From NCBI GenBank assembly GCA_030704615.1, contig CM060733.1, forward strand, positions 62,744,001 to 62,808,000: 64,000 bases of DNA. The letters run 5' to 3'. A program made the translations under genes and the position numbers. This document shows positions 42,815 through 54,330 of the stretch, one piece after another. Within the stretch, counting starts at the first letter, position 1, and the number at the start of each line of letters is the position of its first letter. The stretch is from Takakia lepidozioides. Lineage: Eukaryota > Streptophyta > Takakiopsida > Takakiales > Takakiaceae. The notes beneath the pieces were generated by a model. That model was not told the origin of the DNA. It ran no database searches and was given only the letters and a program-made list of their open reading frames with translations.

Positions 42815-44871
42815 ATGCCAAAGGGGAGGAAGCAGATGCGTCTACAGGAGGAGATTGCCATCTCCGAGCAGCAGGCCACTCAGGCAACCCAGCCACCAGT
42901 GAGAGCTCCATGCGATCGGGCTGCGCGCAACTGATCGAGCACCGAACCCCCATTTTGCTTCTGTAATTCTTAGACTGAATGCTAGGAGACTTGAATGCAG
43001 AACATGTTTGCATGCCTAACAGGAAAGGTGGACGTGCTGGAGGGATTGCAGGAATCCGAAGAGCCGCAGGAAGAGTCCGTGGAGCTAGCTGCAGCACGTA
43101 CACCCACCCGATCCCCGAGCGCGGGTATTCATGCCGGGCCTAGCCCTGTGCGTTTCAAAGACGCGGTTTCGAAGGGCAAGTTCAAAGCCCCAGAGATCGA
43201 CTCGCGTTCTCCGGTCATGGAGAATCGCCAGCAGGGGTCGGGCCCTTCTCCAGCAAAGTCAAAGAAGAAGCAACCCGTCCCTCTACTAGTTTCTGAACCG
43301 GCTCAGGCCATTTCACCCCCACCAACGCGAATGAAGCAGCAGGGTAAAAGATAGATTCAATTGCAGCAGACACCTTCACCTGCAAGGATGAGGAAGCAGA
43401 AGGCAATCAGGGCGACGGCCGAACAATCTCCCGCAAAACCGCTTCCACGAGCTGAAGCTCAGTTCCTGGAGGATTTCCCGCCTGCAGATATTGGGGCCGT
43501 CTCTGCTGCAGCGAAGGCAATGGGATCGACCGTTTCTGTCGATTTGGTACCGGAGGAGGGTGCTGTCGCTCAACGTTCGCAGCAAGACCTCACCATCGAT
43601 GAGCAAGCAGGCTCGGAGGAGGCCTCTGCAATGGCAGAATTGCCCGCAAACAGGCCCCAGAGTGCAGCTCCAGTTGAGGATGCTCCAGCTGCTCAGCCAC
43701 TACCGGCACCTACAGACATGTCTCCGGAGGATTTCAAAAGTGCAGCGGATAAAATGTTGGAGGAGACACACAGTAGCATTGGCAGAGTTCTGGGCAGCAG
43801 GGTATTCCAGCGGACTCTTCGAATCCCACTCTGTCGCATGGTCTCCCTTCCCATCGTCAGGCAGGCCCTTCCCGGAGATGTGGATAAGCTCAAGTTCGCA
43901 TTTCGAGAAGGATACCGTCTGGGATCGGCAGCATTTTACGTTTCCATTGAGAATGAGGACGGCGAAACTCGTGGACCCACTGCCGATGAATTGTCAACGT
44001 GGGATACCCACTGGCACACTCGCAACGACGAATTCGAGGCGACGCTGAAGGGTGATCCAGACTTCGGCCATATGTCGGGTAAAATGTTCTTTGTGTGGGA
44101 CGGGAATCACCGACTTCTTGCCTGGTGGGAGAACATCAAGCAGAACCATGCCAAGCACATTGGCTAGCATTACATGGTGGAGTGTGTCATCCTCAAGGTG
44201 AAGGCGGCAGACTCCTCCCTGCTCAAGAATGCCATGGCGGACCTCAACTCGTAAGATACTCATACCCTCCCTAGCACGTTCGAAATGCGGTGCCGCATTT
44301 CGGTTTCCATTCTGGTTTGTTTCCGTGCTTCCGTGTACTGAACTAGAGAGTGTGCCTTGCAGGGTCACTGAGAATGCGTACGTGCATACCCACATGGCAC
44401 ATATGCTGTACAGGGTGAGGAAAATTGGTCTCACTAATCCGCAGATGTTTGCGGAAATGCTGGAGCCCGAGCTGATTCAGAAAGCCGTTGCAAAAACGGA
44501 CCGGACATGGTATCGTCTCACTATGGATGGAATGGTGGAGGTGATATACGAAGTAAGTCGTCCTCCAATTTCCCTCTGCTCATCCTTCCCCAATTTCCAG
44601 TAATCTTTCCACATGAATCGAATGTAACGCTTCTGCATGTTTTTGTTGGCAGTCAAACATCAAGCTGGATTTGGCCCATGCCAAACGCTTCTTCATAGAA
44701 AGTGAGGGGCAGGTGAAGACCTTGCAGTCATTGATTGAGCACTTGAAGGAAGCCAGTGTCAAGTCCAGAACCAAATACAAATCAAAGCTTGTGGATCCCA
44801 CTCTCATGCCATATGCCTCATTTGGGGTCTTGCACCAATCCATCATCCATGTGCTCCCCGTGGTCATTTGA
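42815..44871 (+). pseudogene. Gene with ParB-like DGNHRL motif (5' part)
   Basis: Exons: 42,815-42,898 (ATG; MPKGRKQMRLQEE), 43,001-44,250, 44,363-44,552 and 44,653 to about 44,860. All introns are GT-AG and the frame is kept at every junction. The N-terminal half is Pro/Ser/Ala-rich and probably disordered. Then FREGYRLGSAAFYVSIENED and GKMFFVWDGNHRLLAWWENI resemble the ParB/sulfiredoxin-like fold, where a G-x-x-R-x-x-A box binds nucleotide or acts on DNA. Helical regions follow (THMAHMLYRVRKIGLTNPQM, IKLDLAHAKRFFIESEGQ). TAG at 43,352-43,354 and TAG for an expected Trp at 44,165-44,167 break it. It stops where LTR sequence begins. In bacteria and phages ParB-like domains are often fused to beta-class DNA methyltransferases, as at 4.2-7.0 kb. 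Confidence 0.5.
44281..44302. repeat. Palindrome in the first downstream intron of the ParB-like gene
   Basis: Arms CGAAATGCGG / CCGCATTTCG with centre TG, perfect over 22 bases, lie inside the intron 44,251-44,362. Confidence 0.9.
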
Positions 44872-45467
44872 ATGCATGTTTCATGACCTCATGGCCTATG
44901 TATTGCTCTCCTTCATCATAACATGAATCAACACCTCTCCACTTCACACACAAATGGATCTCAAAGGCCTTCACCTCTTGCTAGTTCAAGAGCTCCCCTT
45001 CTAAAACTTGAACTTACAAACTCAAGCGAGCATGCTCCACACATGCACCACTTGCTTGGTCAACTATCCACCACAAAGCTCGCACTTGCAAAATCTTGTG
45101 ACTCAAGAGCTTTCTTCTCAAGCTCTCCAACTCCTTGGTGCATGCAATACTCGAGCACCTTTCCTTGCAACCCCTTGTAAGCCTTGTGATACAAGAGCTA
45201 AATTCTCCTAGCTCTCAACCTCTTTAAAATACAAGTGCAAAACTAATCCTTACACCCCGCACTCACAAGCATAAGGTGATCTTCTTGTAATGATAAGAGA
45301 TGAGAAATGAGAGAAGTAGAAGACAATGAAAGCTCTCAAAAGCATGAAACAATCACATGAAGAACAAGCCCTAGTCCTTCCAAGTGAAATCCACTCTATC
45401 ACATAAACTAAGTCAAGCCAAGGGCACCTTTACTAAAGGAATCCACCCTACAAAGCCCTCAACACAC
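44872..45467 (-). repeat. Element D-type LTR, downstream part
   Basis: About 45,290-45,467 is the reverse complement of 16,432-16,594 in element D's 3' LTR; the rest to about 44,872 has no other match and is taken as the remaining LTR or leader. It is cut at 45,467 by element C and resumes at 58,245. The exact inner boundary is not defined. Confidence 0.7.
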
Positions 45468-46340
45468 TGTCGCGCGGCTTTTACTCACCCATCCCTTCGC
45501 TATTCGAGGCGGAAACTCCAAGATAGAAGAGTTGGAAATCTCTAAGTACTCAGCCCGCGCAGAACAATCAGTCATGACCTACAGCTAGTGTATCATGGGG
45601 GTGTTTCCTATTTGTTTCCCTTTTGGTATGCATGTTAGCTATCTTACCATTGATAATTAAGTATCAGTTTGCTTTATCAATCTATTGGATTCCATCAACT
45701 CATCCATTCATTCCACAGCTTCACTCAGATCTCTCTACACAGTGTGATTGTATCGTAAAAGTATCCGATTATGATTTATCAGGTATCAGGCCGAAGCCAT
45801 TGTGTCTCTAATCTGCTCTACAATATCATTACCGCCTTGCATATATCAAGCATCTACTCATCACCTCTCTATCTTCACTTCCGTTCTTCATCTCTGCCCG
45901 ATCCCCTCTCCTCCATGACCAAGAAGTCCTCCTCCGAAGGATATCCCTCAATTCCCCGTTTCTCCCTTTATCTTCATATCCGTGGTTCTAACCGTTTCCC
46001 TCACTAACCGTCGTCTGTGAACTAACATGTTCCCTTCGCAGGTGTTGTTCCCCACAGTCGTTCCCTGTCCTACTCTTCGTTCCCTATGATCGTGACAGCT
46101 GTGTCAAGCTGTGACTGGCTGTGTGAAACTGTGACGGGCTGTGACTGGCTGTGCGACTGTGTTTGGCTGTGTGGCTGTGCCGGGCTGTGTCTGCTGTGAC
46201 GACTGTGACGGGCTGTGTAACCCCCCTCTACAGTGCGCTGTTGTCACCCCTAAGGCTCCTGTTGGTCTCAGTCTGTGCAAAAATTAAGGGTACCCTACAG
46301 ATCCCGTATAAGTGTCTAAGTCCCCGACAGTCCTCTAACA
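45468..46340 (-). repeat. Element C 3' LTR (873 bp) and polypurine tract
   Basis: Starts TGTCGCGCGG and ends CCTCTAACA in window orientation. The pyrimidine run TTACCCCTTCCCCCCTC at 46,341-46,357 is the complement of the polypurine tract. Confidence 0.95.
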
Positions 46341-46378
46341 TTACCCCTTCCCCCCTCAAAAAGCCGTGTCCTCACAGT

Positions 46379-48991
46379 TTACTGATTTCGACTAGCAAAC
46401 CTTTGTGAGTGAGCACCTTTTTGACGTTGAGAGTTTCGTGGCGGACTGTGTGTACGAGCCCGAGGTCTGTCTCTGGTTGACGGAGATGGTTGATCACTAC
46501 CTGGATAAGTGAGGCCCTCTGGAGGCTGATATCGAGGTAACCTTTCCGGCATAGGAGACCCCCGTCGCTTCTTCTCTGCCATCTGAACTGCATAGTCTTC
46601 TCCCATGTCAAAAGAATTCGGTGAAGAAACAGTTGTATCAGAATCCTCATCGCCTCTCAGGTGTTTTAATTTTCGAACTTTTTGTGGAATCATCTGGGGC
46701 ATACAATGCTGTCCTACCATGTCTGGAAGTTTGTATTTTACAACTTGGTGTAACCGCTGAACAGCAAAATTGGTGTAGACACTGAGCTCCTTGTCTGTCC
46801 AGGTGAGTGGGGTACCAATTACTGGTGCAGCGTGCAAGTATTCCACATGTCCCTTATAGAAAATGTCATCAATGCCGAATTTCTGTGTTGACAAATGGTT
46901 CCAGGCCGCTTGAAACCATGAACGAATTTGAGAATCCTTTTGCATCATAACTTTTGGGTCATATAGGTACATATGAGGTGGCACCGAAGGTAATACCCAA
47001 TGATCTCCACTGGAATAACTCAGAAAGCGTGTTTGCATCTTTTGTTGCTCAATGTGGTAACGTACCAGAAAACAAGCAGCGTAGTATAACCCGCATCCCA
47101 TGACAATACTTGCTACCTCCTTGGTCTTGGTATAAATGAGTCCATGTACAACCTCCGGCTGTGGTGGCTGTGGTGTGGTTGTAGTAACCACAGGTTCAGC
47201 TACTGGTACAGTGACTTGTTGTGGTGGTGGTGGTACTGGCTCTTGTATCATTGGCATCTCCTGCACCTCCTGTGAAGACTGAAAAGCCAAAGTTCTGGCT
47301 TGTAAATAAGAAGCCATTAGCTGTTCCTGAGGGATATAGACTCTTTTGTCGATGTTTGAAGTGAGGTCTTCCACTTGAGTCTGCAGTCCGTCTACATCCT
47401 CTTGTAACTCTGCTATCCTACTATAGACATTGTCTATAGTAGTTGTGGCAATGTTCTGCACCTGCAGCCTGAGCTCATTCATCTCGCTTTGGGTGAGCTT
47501 TCGTGGTGCTTTGCCCTCTACTGGCCCTTGTGCTAACCAGACCTGCATAAGGCTGTTATCCACCAAGTTGCTTGTGGTTCCCCTGAGAGTTTGCTCCTCT
47601 CTTAGCTTGTACAATTCCAACTGCTGTTGTAAAGCCTCCATGCGCTTCGCCTGAGGTTCAACCAATTGCGCATAAGCAGCAAGTAGATTATTGGCTTCCT
47701 TCCAAGCCTTGTTATTGACCGCGATTTCATTTCTATTGGCCATGATGGTTTGTTGCAACTCCACGATGTGCTTCTCTTGATCAGCTTCAATCTGCCTGTA
47801 TTGCTTGAAAGTATCTTCATTGCGACAGATTGTATTCTTCATATCGACAATGAGCTTCATTTGCTCAACATTCTCTTCTTCTGCCTTCGTACATTTTTCC
47901 GCTTGACTGTTTATTTCTTTTGTAGATTGGTCAAGCATAGTTGTGAATGTAGCACATTGTATCGCCATCCTGTTATGCACTGTCTGCAACTCCGTATGTA
48001 GTGCATTCACTTCTTGCAACTTGCTTTCATGCTGCACCTGCATTTGGTATAGCTGTTGCTTATGTGCTTCGTGCAACTGGTCTTGCGCGAGGCCTGCCTC
48101 AATCAATTGTTCCTTGGCCAATTGCAAAGCCACTTCTGTATTTCCCAAGTCCTGCTGCATCTTGAGAGTGACCTCTTCATCGACCTTGTTTGCACACTCA
48201 GTGGCTAGTCGAGCCTCAAACTCCTTCCTGAGTTCCTCTCTCAAGGCTGTCAATTGGGTAATTGGAACATGGGATTTGACATAAGTCCCCAACAAATTAG
48301 GTGTCCTGCCTATGGAACTCATCAGCATTGCCTGTTGAGGGTCATCATGGTGAGGTTGCTGCTGTTCCTCTTGATCTCAACAGTGTGATGTCTCACGAAC
48401 CATTCAGGCCATTGTCCCACCGGATTTTCTTCCTGAACTACTTCATCTATCACCGGTGCTACAGTGTCATGACCTTCCGCCTGTGGTACCTCCGACACAG
48501 GTGTGTGTATTATATGCACCTCAGGATTTCCCTTGGGCAACTGTTGCACCTCTGGGATTTCTGTCTCCTTGACCAGACCAGAATATTCATAGAGAAGGTC
48601 CCCCTTCTCCATTTCTGCCACTATCTGTTCTGTAGTTGGAATATCTAACCCTTCTATTTCCAAATCAATTATTTCTGGTTGAGCTGCATGGATAACTTGT
48701 GACCTTGTGACAAGTCGATCAGCTGGCTGTGATGGTTGTGATACAGAAGTAACTTCCTCCTCCCTCTCTGAAGGTCCTGCTTCCAGTAAACATTTCTATG
48801 TGCTGCTGTGCCCCTTCCTGGCCATGAGCTTGGGAAACATTATCATGCGGAATCCGTGAAGCCAGTGGATCCGCCACTACAGTCTTTCCCCGTCTCTGCC
48901 TCTTAGTCTCGGGTTGCCCTGCTAGTCCACCCTCACTGTGTGAAGAGCCTTGCTCTTCCATTGCAGTTGTTTCTGGCTCAAACACTCCCAT
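46379..48991 (-). pseudogene. Element C coiled-coil gene
   Basis: Three frame blocks (48,991-48,719; 48,663-48,322; 48,328-46,379) correspond to one protein as in element B: MGVFEPETTAMEEQGSSHSE with the KRQRRGK patch, an acidic/Pro-rich part, the long coiled coil and the conserved C-terminal domain. An exact in-frame loss of 285 bases (95 residues) relative to B joins PEV to VHGLIY at about 47,153, with ACCT at the breakpoint in both B ends. In sense with pol and downstream of it. No known family recognised. Confidence 0.75.
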
Positions 48992-48997
48992 TTCCTT

Positions 48998-50053
48998 TCA
49001 TTCTTGCGCATCAAGTATGCCAGAATCAAGGATTATTTGAGCAATGATTGGGCCAGACACTATGATAGGAGACTTTGCGGTAGTACCTTGTAATCTTTTC
49101 ATCTCCTCCACCAGTGCGTTGTACATTATGTCCGCCCATTGTACCTCTTGTCCCTTCAGGCCTTTGAGTATTTCCTCCGTGAAGGATTTGCTCAAATACT
49201 GTTGGTTCTGTTTCATGGCAATCAGAACGTTCAATACCTGGCCTACCTCTTTTAGCCCTGGGTACACAGCCTTGGTACAAGCATAACCCTGAGTTTTAAA
49301 GAAACTCCCTTCTTGGAATAAGTCCCCTATTTGCAGTCTTGCCCTGTGTTCCTCCACATGCACCTGACCTGCTGGCAATCGAAACAATTGCTGGAGGTAT
49401 AGGGGAGTAATCATCAATTCAACTCCCTTCACCGTTGTTGTTCCTGCCCTTGGCTCAAAGTTCTGCAAAAATTGTAACATGTACTGTCTATGGTGTAATG
49501 TCCAATCTAGGCTTTGCAATCCTTGCAATCTCAGCTCCTCCAGTATCTGTATCGCCTGTGGGGTAGCAATCGTTTGTTTCCTCAGAATTGTGGTGCTCTT
49601 CACCCTGATTTCCTCCATTCCTCTCACTCTCTTCATTTTAGACTCACAGAACTGTTTTGGCTGTAACAACTGCAGGAATGCCTGTAGTGCACAAAGCATA
49701 AACGTATGGTTGCCGCAGAAAGCTATGGGTAATTTCTTGTAAGCCTGCGGGGCTTGCAAACATCGCTCAAGAGAAAAGCTCCGCTCTGTCCTTTCGTGTC
49801 TATGCCACTGCGTAAGTAATATTGCGAGCGTATAGTCTGTTAGTTCCTCCATAGTTTCCAAGCTATAGCATTGATGGTCTGTCCCGTCGAGACGCCCGTT
49901 ACTCAGAACGACGCCGCCTCTTGCGCTCAATTTCCCTCCATTTTCTTGATCCTTTCTCTGGTTTTCTATTGGCTGTATCCGCTGTGACTGGATTTTAGAT
50001 TTTATTTTCTTTAGTGGACTTTCCCTGTTGGATAGTCCACTAGGATCACACAT
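48998..50053 (-). CDS. Element C pol extension / extra reading frame
   Basis: An open frame of 351 codons from MCDPSGLSNRESPLKKIK to IILDSGILDAQE. It is the intact form of the region broken in B by a TAG and by the inversion. Features: a basic start, Gln/Leu-rich helices (ELRLQGLQSLDWTLHHRQYM) and a LYLQQLFRLPAGQVHVEEHR segment. Upstream, a TAA (50,072-50,074) separates it from integrase; in B that codon is GAA and the frames are fused. Unrecognised function; conserved between copies. Confidence 0.65.
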   Translation of the reverse strand: MCDPSGLSNRESPLKKIKSKIQSQRIQPIENQRKDQENGGKLSARGGVVLSNGRLDGTDHQCYSLETMEELTDYTLAILLTQWHRHERTERSFSLERCLQAPQAYKKLPIAFCGNHTFMLCALQAFLQLLQPKQFCESKMKRVRGMEEIRVKSTTILRKQTIATPQAIQILEELRLQGLQSLDWTLHHRQYMLQFLQNFEPRAGTTTVKGVELMITPLYLQQLFRLPAGQVHVEEHRARLQIGDLFQEGSFFKTQGYACTKAVYPGLKEVGQVLNVLIAMKQNQQYLSKSFTEEILKGLKGQEVQWADIMYNALVEEMKRLQGTTAKSPIIVSGPIIAQIILDSGILDAQE

Positions 50054-50071
50054 GTGACAAGAATTTCGCTT

Positions 50072-50704
50072 TTATGTACTTGCCGTTCGTTCCGTTTCCC
50101 TTTTTCCGTATTCATTAATGGGCCCGCCTTTCATCCCTTTTGACGGCCGTTCTTGTCCTCTTTCTTTTTGACACCTGTTCTTGCACTTCCTTCTCGGCTG
50201 TGTGTCGCGCCCTGACCTCCACGTGTCTATTTTTAAAGTAATTTCCGTTTTCTCTTCCGTCAGCCATTTTCCTGAAGTTATTATGCGTCCACTTGTCACT
50301 GATTCTATGGATCGTGTAACTTTAATAGGCTGTGTTGAGCTGTGACAGGCTGTGTCATACTGTGTTACGCTGTGATAGGCTGTGATGCATTGTGGTAAGC
50401 TGTGATAGGCTGTATCACGTCGTGATGGGCTGTGATAGGCTGTGCTTTGCCTTGATGGGCTGTGATAGGCTGTGTCACGTTTGTTTTGCCCGCCCTGGTC
50501 ATATATGCTGGGCCTAGCGACAAGTGCTCCATACTCTGTTTGTAACACTGGTGCAGCCCGTGACTGCTCTTGCGGTTCAACATGCAAATCATGCTGCAAG
50601 GGTTTGTCATGGATACCACTGTACCCCTTCAACTTATTGGCATTGACTCTTCCCAACATTTCTTTGTTAATGGTTTGTAACATGGCGGTGTTGTTATCAT
50701 ACAT
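50072..50704 (-). pseudogene. Element C integrase tail with coding repeats
   Basis: Starts in the integrase C-terminus (MYDNNTAMLQTINKEMLGRV) and includes about five units of the AYHSPSRRD-type repeat (about 50,330-50,480 as GGCTGTGATAGGCTGTG words), then a Lys/Arg-rich stretch ending at TAA. It is equivalent to B 24,420-25,210 with fewer repeats. Confidence 0.8.
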
Positions 50705-52323
50705 CTTTTGTATGACATAAGGTCATTTCCATGGTGATTTAAGCTTAGAAGCTTGAATCTTTCCTTTCTTCTGCAACCATAGAACCAAATCCCCCGTCTT
50801 AAAAGTCTTTAACTTGCCTTCATCAAACTGTTCCTTTCGCTTCATCTGAATTCTGGTCATATTATCAGCTGCATCAGCACGTACTTCTTCCACATGGTAT
50901 AATTCATGTTTCCTGACCTTGATGGAGTCTTGCAATTCCATTCTTTTTCCCCACTCCGTTCTCATGGTAGGTAACAGGAATTCCACTGGAAGTAAGGCTT
51001 CCATACCATAAACTAATTGGAATGGTGTATACTTAGTGGTGACTTTATATGAAGTCCTGTATGACCACAAAGCTGTCAGCAGCTTTGTATCCCAATCCGT
51101 TCTGTTTGCATTGACTATCTTAGCCAAGATAGTACATAGTATTTTGTTGGTAGCCTCTGCCTGCCCATTACCCTGTGGGTAATATGTTGTACTCTTTCTA
51201 TGCACAATATAAACTCTTTAGTCAACAACTCAATGGTCTCATTCATGAAGTGACTTCCCTGATCACTGATAAATTCTAAGGGACAGCCAAATCGTGTAAG
51301 TATGTTCTCGTACAGGAACCTTGCTGTGGACTTGGCTGTGTTGTCCCTCAAAGCTTTAGCTTCCACCCACTTTGTAGTATAATCAGTGGCTGTAATTATG
51401 TACCTGTTTCGTGTATTCTTGGATGGTGGGTTAATTGGTCCAACAAAGTCTAGTCCCCATTTCTGAAATGGTTCCGTAGGCATTGTAGGATGCAAGGCCA
51501 TCCTTCCAAATCTCTGCAAAGGTCCTAGCCTCTGACATTCATCACACTTCTGACAATACTCGTGTACATCTTTGAACAAAGTAGGCCACCAGTATCCTGC
51601 GAGTAGTATCTTTCTACTGGTAGTCTCTTCTCCAAAATGACCTCCAGCCACTCCTTTATGAACTTCCGCCAAAACTTTATTTACTTCATGGTGGTACAAG
51701 CATCGTTTTAGTACTCCATCAGGTCCTAACTTATACATTCTGCTTCCTACCATAGTATAAGGTAAAGCTTTGATAGCGATTCTCTTCCTCTGCTCCTTAC
51801 CATAACTAGGTGGGCACTGACCATGAGCAAGGTAGTATCTGATTGGCCACTGCCAATCTAACCAGTCATTTGCACTTCCCTGCACCTCCACTGCAAAGAG
51901 ACTCGCATCTGGTAATTGATCATCTATTCCTGTGGCTGGTTCTCCTGTTGACAATCGTGACAAATGATCCGCCACAAGATGCAGTCTCCCAGGCTTGTAA
52001 ACAACCTCGAACTCAAACTCGTGCAAGATTATCAACCATCTTGCTATTCTTCCGCTTATCAAAGGTTTGTTTACCAGGTATATCAGAGCCTGGTGATCCA
52101 CATAGAACATAAACTTCTTGCCCAACAGGTAATGCCTGAATTTCTTCACTGCATAGATCATTGCCAATGCTTCTCTTTCCGTTGTGCTATAGTTCCTTTC
52201 AGCACTGTTCATCAACCGGCTAGCATAGTACACAGGTGAATCTATATTCCCTGTAACATTCTGGGCTAACACCGCTCCCAACGCTTCTCCTGATGCATCG
52301 CAGTGAACATGGAATACTACATG
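50705..52323 (-). pseudogene. Element C RNase H and integrase
   Basis: The frame 52,281-51,115 covers the RNase H end (TTEREALAMIYAVKKFRHY, FYVDHQALIYLVN), the linker, the integrase zinc domain ([19 protein letters not shown]) and the core ([18 protein letters not shown]). A frameshift near 51,200 (TKEFILCIER where B has TKEFMIVHRK) moves to 51,205-50,723 with YYPQGNGQAEATNK (the catalytic Glu region) and GDLVLWLQKKGK. The D, D, E residues are all present. A change at 50,722 (a stop in the KGPYVIQ stretch) separates the tail. Confidence 0.9.
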
Positions 52324-54330
52324 TCAGTGAGGGTTAATCAGCACAGGTGTAGTTGTTACTGACAGTGTAAGTTCCTCAAATGCCTGTTGACATTCAGCTG
52401 TCCAGGCAAACACTGCATCTTTCTTCAGTAGTTTGCTCAATGGTGCTGCTATTTGTGCATACCTTTTGACAAATCTCCTGTAATAACTGGTTTGCCCAAG
52501 GAATCTCCGTAGACTTTTAACATTCACTGGTGGTGGAGAGGCTTTAATGGACTCTGTCTTTCTGGGATCCACAAGGAGTCCCTTCTTACACACAATGTGT
52601 CCCAGAAGCACCCCTGAGTTCACACAGAAAGTACACTTCTCTGGATTCAGGCCCAGACCTCTCATCCTGCATCTGGCCAAACATAACTCCAATTTATGCA
52701 AGTGCTCATTCTTAGAGCTGTACACACTGAAATCATCCAAGAATACCTGCATGAAATCATCCAGATACTCATGAAAAGATTCACTTATCACTCTCTGAAA
52801 GGTCGCTGGTGCATTACAAAGTCCAAAGGGCATGACTTTGTATGCATAAGCCCCCCAGTCTGTGATGAAAGCTGTTTTCCCTTGGTCTTCTTCTGCCACT
52901 TGCACTTGATTATAACCACTGAAGCCATCCATGAATGAGTACATCTCATGGCCTGCCACAGTGTCTAATACTGCTTCTGTGAATGGCAAAGGGAAAGGAT
53001 CTTTCTTCGTACAAGCATTCAGCTTCTTATAGTTCACACATACTCTTAGTTTGCCATTCTTCTTGGGAACTATAACAATGGGTGACAACCAAGTTGTATA
53101 CTCTATTGGGTATATAAACTTAGCCTCAGCCAACTTCTTTATCTCTTCTCCAACCTTCTGTGCGTAGTTGGGATTCATTCTATACCTCGCCTGCTTGATT
53201 GGTACTGACCCTGGTTCCAGTTCAATCTTATGCTGACAGACTTCAGGTGGTATCCCTTTTAGATCCTCATAGCTCCAAGCAAATACATCTCTGTATTTGA
53301 TGAACAAGCTTTTAGCTTCTTCGAAGAATTCCGGCTCCAAATCAGCTCCTACTTTCACCATCCTCGGTTCCTCTTTAGTTCCCACATTTACTTCTCTCAC
53401 CTGCTCATCAGCTGTGATTGTCCAACCAGTCACCACTTCATCCTGTAAGCTCACAGTGGCTGGTTCTTCTAGGATTTCTATTTCTCCTTCTCTTTCTTCA
53501 TAGAAATGTGATGGGTAAATGCTGGTTTCCTCTTCAGTTGGTGTTGCTGTCACTACACCACAGCAGATACCTCTCAAACAACTTAGGCTTTCCAGCCGCA
53601 TCTCTGCAACCTGCTCCCACTCTGGGTGTGCAGCAAATAGGGTAGCTTCCTGCTCCTCATCCAGTCCTCCTTTCCAGTCATACTCTCTGACTCCTCGAGG
53701 TCTTCTTGTAGCAGGTAATCTACTAGATTTCTTTGTGGTAATTTGTATCTCGTGTATCCCATTATGCACGGTTAGTAACTGAGAATTCCAGTCATGGAAT
53801 ACCCTGGCCTGTTTCAGCCACGGACGTCCCAATAATAAGGAGTAAGCCTCCATGACTTCATCCATTTCTAATACAGTTACTGTGATCATAAAGATCATTT
53901 TCTGTATCTGTATCTTAACTCCTCTTATTAATCCCAATGGCTGTACACTTCTTTGATCTGCCATTGTTACTGTAAATGGGGCTGGTTTCATGTTACTTAG
54001 ACCAAGCTTCTTCCTTAATTGGTCTGTCATGATATTTACTCCAGAACCACCATCTATCAGTACATCAGTTAGTTCTGTGCTTCCAATTCTCAATTGGATT
54101 ACTGGCATAGAATCATCAAAGTCCATGACTGTTTCTCGCCCTTCCGGCTTCACATTATAACTGGTCACCTTGCTGTTCAGGTCTGTGTTTCCTGTCTCTT
54201 GGGCAATTCGATTGATTGCTTGATACAGCCTGTGCCTACAATAAGGTGCCACAGCTAATAGCTGTCCAATGGTAATTTCTGCTTTGGTCTGGCATATTAC
54301 TTCAGCCAAAGTCTCTTCATTACTTTGCAT
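52324..54330 (-). pseudogene. Element C protease and reverse transcriptase
   Basis: One 668-codon frame: protease with VLIDGGSGVNIM and SLLLGRPWLKQA; RT with WLSPIVIVPKKNGKLRVCVN, FMDGFSGYNQV, MPFGLCNAPATFQRV, catalytic FLDDF and FLGQTSYYRRFVKRY. It ends at TGA where copies A and B have TGG (Trp) in NPHWHVVFHVHCD, at the start of RNase H. This is the best-preserved protease-RT of the window. It has one stop and would otherwise be continuous with RNase H and integrase. Confidence 0.93.
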
